Assembly: GCA_038496675.1 (NCBI GenBank) | Contig: CM076669.1 | Span: forward strand, 16,036,707-16,100,706 | Direction of reading: 5' to 3' | Length of the DNA stretch: 64,000 nt | Source of the DNA: Rachycentron canadum | Lineage: Eukaryota; Chordata; Actinopteri; Carangiformes; Rachycentridae | Shown here: positions 59,166 through 64,000 of the stretch, piece after piece | How the letters are laid out: every line of letters begins with the position of its first letter | Numbering within the stretch: position 1 is the first letter of the stretch | Notes under the pieces: model-generated | The model's input: only the letters and a program-made list of their open reading frames with translations | Database searches by the model: none | What the model was told of the DNA's origin: nothing | Program-made: the position numbers and the translations under genes

Positions 59166-62100
59166 CCTCTACATCTGTGTAGTAGGAATGAGGGCAGCTT
59201 TAGGGCCCTGGGGCCATCAGCTCCCTGATGAATAACAAGTATTCAGCACAGCAGACGGACCAATGTAACACAGACACATGCATGCACGCAGACACACACA
59301 CTAGGACTAGTGTATCATGACAACAGTGATATGTGATGATTTCTCCCTGACCAGCTGTCTGTAAAAGCTGCAGAACTTTCCTATTTTTTATTGCACAATT
59401 ATGATTTATGAAATTGTTTATTAGTTTTACAATAAAAGAATTTATGGATTTCACCTGCTGTCATAAGCTAAATGCTAAAATGAGTATTACTGGAGGATCT
59501 GGTTATCCAATGATGATATAAAGGCTGTCACAAAAACTTCTGGGGAAATTCTGCAAAGTTTCGGTTTAAAAATGCTAAAATTAAAAGCTAATACACATTA
59601 AGACTTTTTTGCCACAATATTGCCACAGTTCAGTGAGTATGCTCATCACAACCCGCAGCCCACATAGGGGGGTGACATTGCCGTGGTAACGCAGCACACA
59701 GAGACAGCCGCAAACAGTCAGGCAGCCATCTGAGTGGCAGGCGGTGGAGCAGGTCACGCCAACACACAAGCCTCAGTGCACTGCCACGACCCAGCGTCAC
59801 TCTGTCCCCGTTATGAAAGGCAGATTGTGAGGGCTATTTCTGGAGGGCCTGGACGACTGTGGCCCTGCTCTGGAGCAATGGAGGAAGTGGCTTCCCGCAA
59901 GCAGGCACTGCTGGCAGCATCACACACACTCCTCTCTCCTCAGGCTCACTCACTCTCTCACTTCATCGTGCTTTCAGTACGAGATGATTCTAGTAACCCT
60001 CAGAGCCAGATGCAGCTTCGTGTAGATATTCACTTGCATTCACAGTGAGGGAGTGGAAATTCCTACTTACAGGCAACAGAAACAGCCTGAATCTAATACT
60101 TGTTCATGTTCAAACTTTTTAAAGATGTATCCTGGTTCATGACTCCTTGATGGCCTGAAAATTGTGGTGCTAGCCAGGCATCACAAGGTGACTTGCTGTT
60201 GCATGCTGCACATCATCAACATCATTCCTCCCTTATTTCCTGTCATCTCTCCTGTCGACTCTCTAATAATGATGGCAAAAACACTACAAAAAAATGTAGC
60301 CTGCCTCAGTCACACACAGCCTTTGCAGTTAAACAATAGTGATATGTAGCCTACTGCAGAGACACTCCATCAACTGCAACATGAAAATTGTTTGACAGAA
60401 AGTGCAGTGGTTTCTCTGTTGCATGAACAAACCCTGAGCACGCTCCCTTCCTGGCTCAACAACACCGCCTGTCACATCCCATGATGCTGGAGCAGTTGTT
60501 TAACAGGTGTATTGTTTGGTCGCAACAACAACAGAACCATGTGGAGTGAATCAACTATGCAGGAAAACCATGAGCAGGAATACAACAAATTTGATCACCT
60601 TAGCTGTTTCCACCCTCTTGATTGGTGGATGAGTCATGGCCAACATCTGCTTCATCTGATGAAACAACCCAAGGGCTTCATGATGGAGAGGTACTCCGCA
60701 ACAGAACACCCTCTGATAAACCATCCAAGTAGTACATAACCCACGCAACACACACTACTGTTCTTCTCTGTCTGTATTACAAATAGGTCAATAGAAATTA
60801 TCAATAATTATTGTTTGGGTGTTTTAAATTAAATTATTTAAATTAAAATGAAATGAGCAGTTTATGGAAATTTCTGTCTTTGGGAAATCCAGCAAACTGA
60901 GTCAAGAGACTTAATCGCATTGATTCAAAGAACATGTCAAACTCTCAAACTGCAATAATGTCCTGCTCACTGATTTTCAATATTGACAACATTGGCCTCA
61001 TAAACCCAAATCATTCTAAAATAAAAATCATACGACAAAATCTGTTTTAGCGTGTGTACCACCATAAATATATGTTGTTTCATGGCGATTATCGTAACAT
61101 TCCCTAACCCTGAAACATCTCATACTGACTGTAATGAACACACCTAGTAGTGGATCTGCATACAGATGGTACAGTAGAGTTTCAGTCAATATGTTGTCAT
61201 AAAACTGGAGTGAAAAAGGGTGAAAGATGAAACTTCTTTGCTTAGGAGTTGACAACTCACCAAAACCACAATCACTGCTACAAAACTGTCCCAGTCAGTT
61301 AAAGCAAACTGCTTAATGGTTTTTGTTTTGTTTTCTACTGTATCTTAGCACCATTAAGTCTTACAGATGGTAACAGAATCACAATGACACACCTATACAA
61401 TCATGACAACACTGTATTCAACAGGGACAACCTGAGTTCTTTAAACACAACAGCCCACATGCATGCACCATCTGCCCTGCGAGCACCTCTTTGTGTCCTC
61501 ACTGGCCTCTCATGTTGTGAATGGTCCTGGTTTGACTGCAAGCTGCAGGGGTGTGTGTTTGTGTGTGTAGAAGAGGTTGAGCTTCAGAGTAGGATGTGCA
61601 TGCCAGGGCTGTCACTCCAGCTTGAAAACAACCACCCTGCATTCTGTTTAGGGCCCGCCACAGCAATGACCAACACCCTCAGACTGCAGCGCCGGAGGCA
61701 CACAGATGGAGCTACAATAGAGCCTGTATGCTTGCTAACGTCTGTGTGTTTGTGTCTCTTCACTGCTTTGAATGAGACCCACTAGCACAGATACGCACAA
61801 ACCAAACAAGCCCCCTTCCTGGTTTCCAGACACGCACAAGGGGGCAAACTGGATTCTTGCACAAAACATACATCTCCCTCGAGTTCCCTCCTCTGTTTCC
61901 TGTTTGGGCCTCACACTATGCATCTAATTGGCCACCAGGTCTTCAGCCAACTGGAGGAACTGCTGTCAAAACATGATGACATGCTGTGTTTCTCAGGAGA
62001 CCCTTGTTAAGGGGGGAGACCACACCCCGGCAACTATGGACCCTTCCCAACCCATAGGCAGCCATCTTGGGTCTAGGTGAGATCCACTGATTGTTTAATT

Positions 62101-62432
62101 TAGCATCTAGGTTGAGCTAAATGTGAGCAACCCGACACCTGAGAAACAATGAGAGCGAACAGAAGTTCCAAGTCTCTGCCCTCAGGTTAGTGTCTTTTAG
62201 ACAAGTCAAACTCTCGCTGGCTGTTTAAACGCTCCATCTAAAATCATACAAAAAGCAAGCAAGTCACAGTTCAGCCTGCAGGAGCTTCTGTTTGTAAACA
62301 CCCACAAGGTTTCTACCGGTGACAGCGCTCTGAGAAGCAGATGTGCAGCGATTATGTTGGTCCTGAAAACCTGTCAGTGCCCACGCTTGCAAAAACATTC
62401 CCCGACTGTGTGGCAACCAGCAAAAACTCTCA

Positions 62433-62478
62433 CAGACACACACACACACACACGCACGCGCGCGCGCGCACGCACAAA
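62433..62478. repeat. CA/CG alternating tract
   Basis: About 10 CA units, then GCACGCGCGCGCGCGCACGCAC: a continuous alternation of purine and pyrimidine of about 45 bp, the classical Z-DNA-prone composition. Confidence 0.9.
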
Positions 62479-63259
62479 CACGTAGACAGGATGCATGAGA
62501 TATTTAGACACGAGAGGAAACTCCACTGTGCTGCAGAATTCCTGGTATTCTTATGATTGAGCACCATTCATACTTGAATCATAGCCAAGTGTTTTCTTTA
62601 CTTATTTAGTGCCAGTAGTAGTTCAGTTGGAGAAATGAAAACACAACCAATAGTGATCACACACATGCACAAAAAGTTTGAAATTTCCATTCAACCCAGA
62701 ACCCTGACATATCATCTTGTCGTATATATATATAGTATACAGTAGTCCACACTGATTATGGCTTGCAGAGCATGCTTTCAGGAGGTGCATGCTAAAATCT
62801 CGTCATCTCGTTTTGGAGCTTGGCAGTGATGAGTATGGAACCACGCAAACCTATGAGCACAGAAGAGAGCATCAAAAGCAAAGACTGAGCGGAAGCATAT
62901 TGATCTAACTGCAGTGGTGAAACTAGGAAGTTAATAGTGACTCGTCAGTGACGGCAGTGATAATGATGGGAGTAATCTAATATCAGCTACCGAAGATGTT
63001 TACCAGAAAAAAATGCTTACACCTAGAAGCAGCAGTTGTTAGGCAACGCCAGCTATCATCATCACCCTTAAATGTTTGGCTTTATAAGGCATGGGCGCCT
63101 TGATCCATTAAAGCCACTGTGGCTTTATTGTCTGGAGCCCAGATGCTTTTTACAGGCCTGTTCTACTCTGTGTTGCATTCAGGCAGGGTAGAACAGGAAG
63201 GAGAGTTTCTGCAGAGTTTGCAGTGTCCACGTTATAACATCCTGTATGCAGCCCCTTCT

Positions 63260-63281
63260 GAAAAAAAAAAAAAAAAAAAAA
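63260..63281. repeat. Poly(A) tract
   Basis: A run of about 22 A in the sbf1 first intron. No retroposon body is recognisable upstream. Confidence 0.9.
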
Positions 63282-63965
63282 TGCAAGATGCAATAAGTGC
63301 ATTCATGCAATCAGAATCAGAAATGTGATGTGGGCTGCCCCAGCATCATCAAGATAAAAGCTGGTTCTCTGCCTGCTTTTAGTCACAGAGGGCTTGTCAT
63401 GTTACAATTTGCCTCTTCTGAATAAATCATAGGCAAAAAATCCACTCTAAATAAAAGGCTCTACCACGATACAAGCTGCATGCTTCCATTGGATAGGCAG
63501 GATGAATATTTCATGATTAAACGGGCCATTATACTGCACAGATCTAGGCCAAGGCTCAGGGTGAAAGGGAGGGGGCTCAGATAACGGTCCAAACCCCGTC
63601 CCAACAACACAAGAGAACAGAGCTCCGGTCCAAGGGGGTTCAGGGAGGGGCAAAGCCATCTGGGTTAATCCACACAAAACACAAACAAAGAAAACAATCA
63701 GCAACTCCGCCGAGAAGCATCGATTTCCAGTTTTGAAACGCTTTCATCAAGTCCAAGCGGAAATCTGCAGGGCTTTCGTGGACTGGCTGTCCCGAGTAAC
63801 TGCTGAGGACCCTGCAGCCTCAGCACTGACAGCTCGCTATCTAGCATCTGGAAAAAAAAGGTTTAGAAATACCGGCAGCTTCACTGCTAACGCGTGTAAA
63901 TGAGAGACAACTCCAACTGAAACGGGTGAATAAATCCGTCTTAAGGTCACAGTCGGCCAAGCAGG

Positions 63966-64000
63966 ACCCCCCACCACCCCCCCTTCCTCCTCCCCCCACT
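63966..64000 (-). other. G-quadruplex-type motif at the window edge (minus strand)
   Basis: The sbf1 strand reads AGTGGGGGGAGGAGG, then AAGGGGGGGTGGTGGGGGG: four or more G-runs of three or longer with short loops. It is in the presumed first intron, towards the unseen promoter. Confidence 0.75.

Larger units (their letters stand above)
43211..64000 (-). other. sbf1: sbf1 first intron (at least 20.8 kb, continues past the window)
   Basis: No coding exon was found after searching both strands for spliced frames. It contains MITE copies 4 and 5, a 0.7 kb transposon at 47679-48374, mariner/Tc1 fossils at 52385-52880 and 57520-57720, and several microsatellites. The expected first exon (beginning MARLADYF in human) is absent, so the start codon and promoter lie beyond 64000. 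Sequence at 53000-57500 and 57800-62400 showed nothing I could name. Confidence 0.75.

Noticed and set aside
61384..61785. 133-codon + strand open frame
   Set aside because: No splice context, no recognisable domain, composition like random intronic DNA, and it lies within the sbf1 first intron.
1..64000. CRISPR array, operon, prophage or bacterial defence system
   Set aside because: The window is intron-rich vertebrate DNA. All tandem repeats are microsatellites without spacers, and no operon-like gene run exists.

Overview
The window is vertebrate nuclear DNA, almost certainly from a teleost fish. It has GT-AG introns, long CA/GT and TGGA/CATC microsatellites, Tc1/mariner fossils, a tRNA-derived SINE and short TTAA-flanked transposons, and two conserved vertebrate genes in tail-to-tail order. 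Gene names come from comparing my exon-by-exon conceptual translations with remembered human family sequences; no database search was possible.

Region 1 (1-4,700, + strand) is the 3' part of ppp6r2, a SAPS-family regulatory subunit of protein phosphatase 6. Ten phase-consistent exons end in a stop at 4,223-4,225, followed by a short 3' UTR. Region 2 (4,700-8,030) is the convergent intergenic interval and holds a mariner-like transposase fossil. Region 3 (8,030-64,000, - strand) is sbf1 (MTMR5), a DENN/GRAM/myotubularin-like pseudophosphatase/PH protein. I placed 40 coding exons (5,660 nt, 1,885 codons plus stop) between 43,210 and 10,285, and every junction keeps the reading frame. Only the first coding exon (about 18-20 residues) and the promoter are missing; they should lie beyond 64,000, across a first intron of at least 20.8 kb. 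PPP6R2 and SBF1 are also convergent neighbours on human 22q13.33, so this is conserved synteny.

The gene-poor sequence is intronic: 13.2-14.3 kb, 28-31 kb, 33.1-40.7 kb and 43.2-64 kb. It holds a family of TTAA-flanked MITE-like elements (six copies), a roughly 0.7 kb transposon with its own inverted repeats, LINE and SINE remnants, and large microsatellites. I saw no other convincing protein gene, RNA gene or CRISPR-like array.

The observations most worth checking concern how sbf1 is spliced and a few structures in its introns: a possible alternative last exon with an acidic tail (9,506-9,599), a possible 30-nt in-frame microexon (35,792-35,821), three acceptors whose pyrimidine tract is a TG repeat, a stop-free 87-nt intron inside the DENN coding region, and a perfect 36-bp palindrome (40,259-40,294). 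I did not find a wholly new biological system, and I do not claim one.
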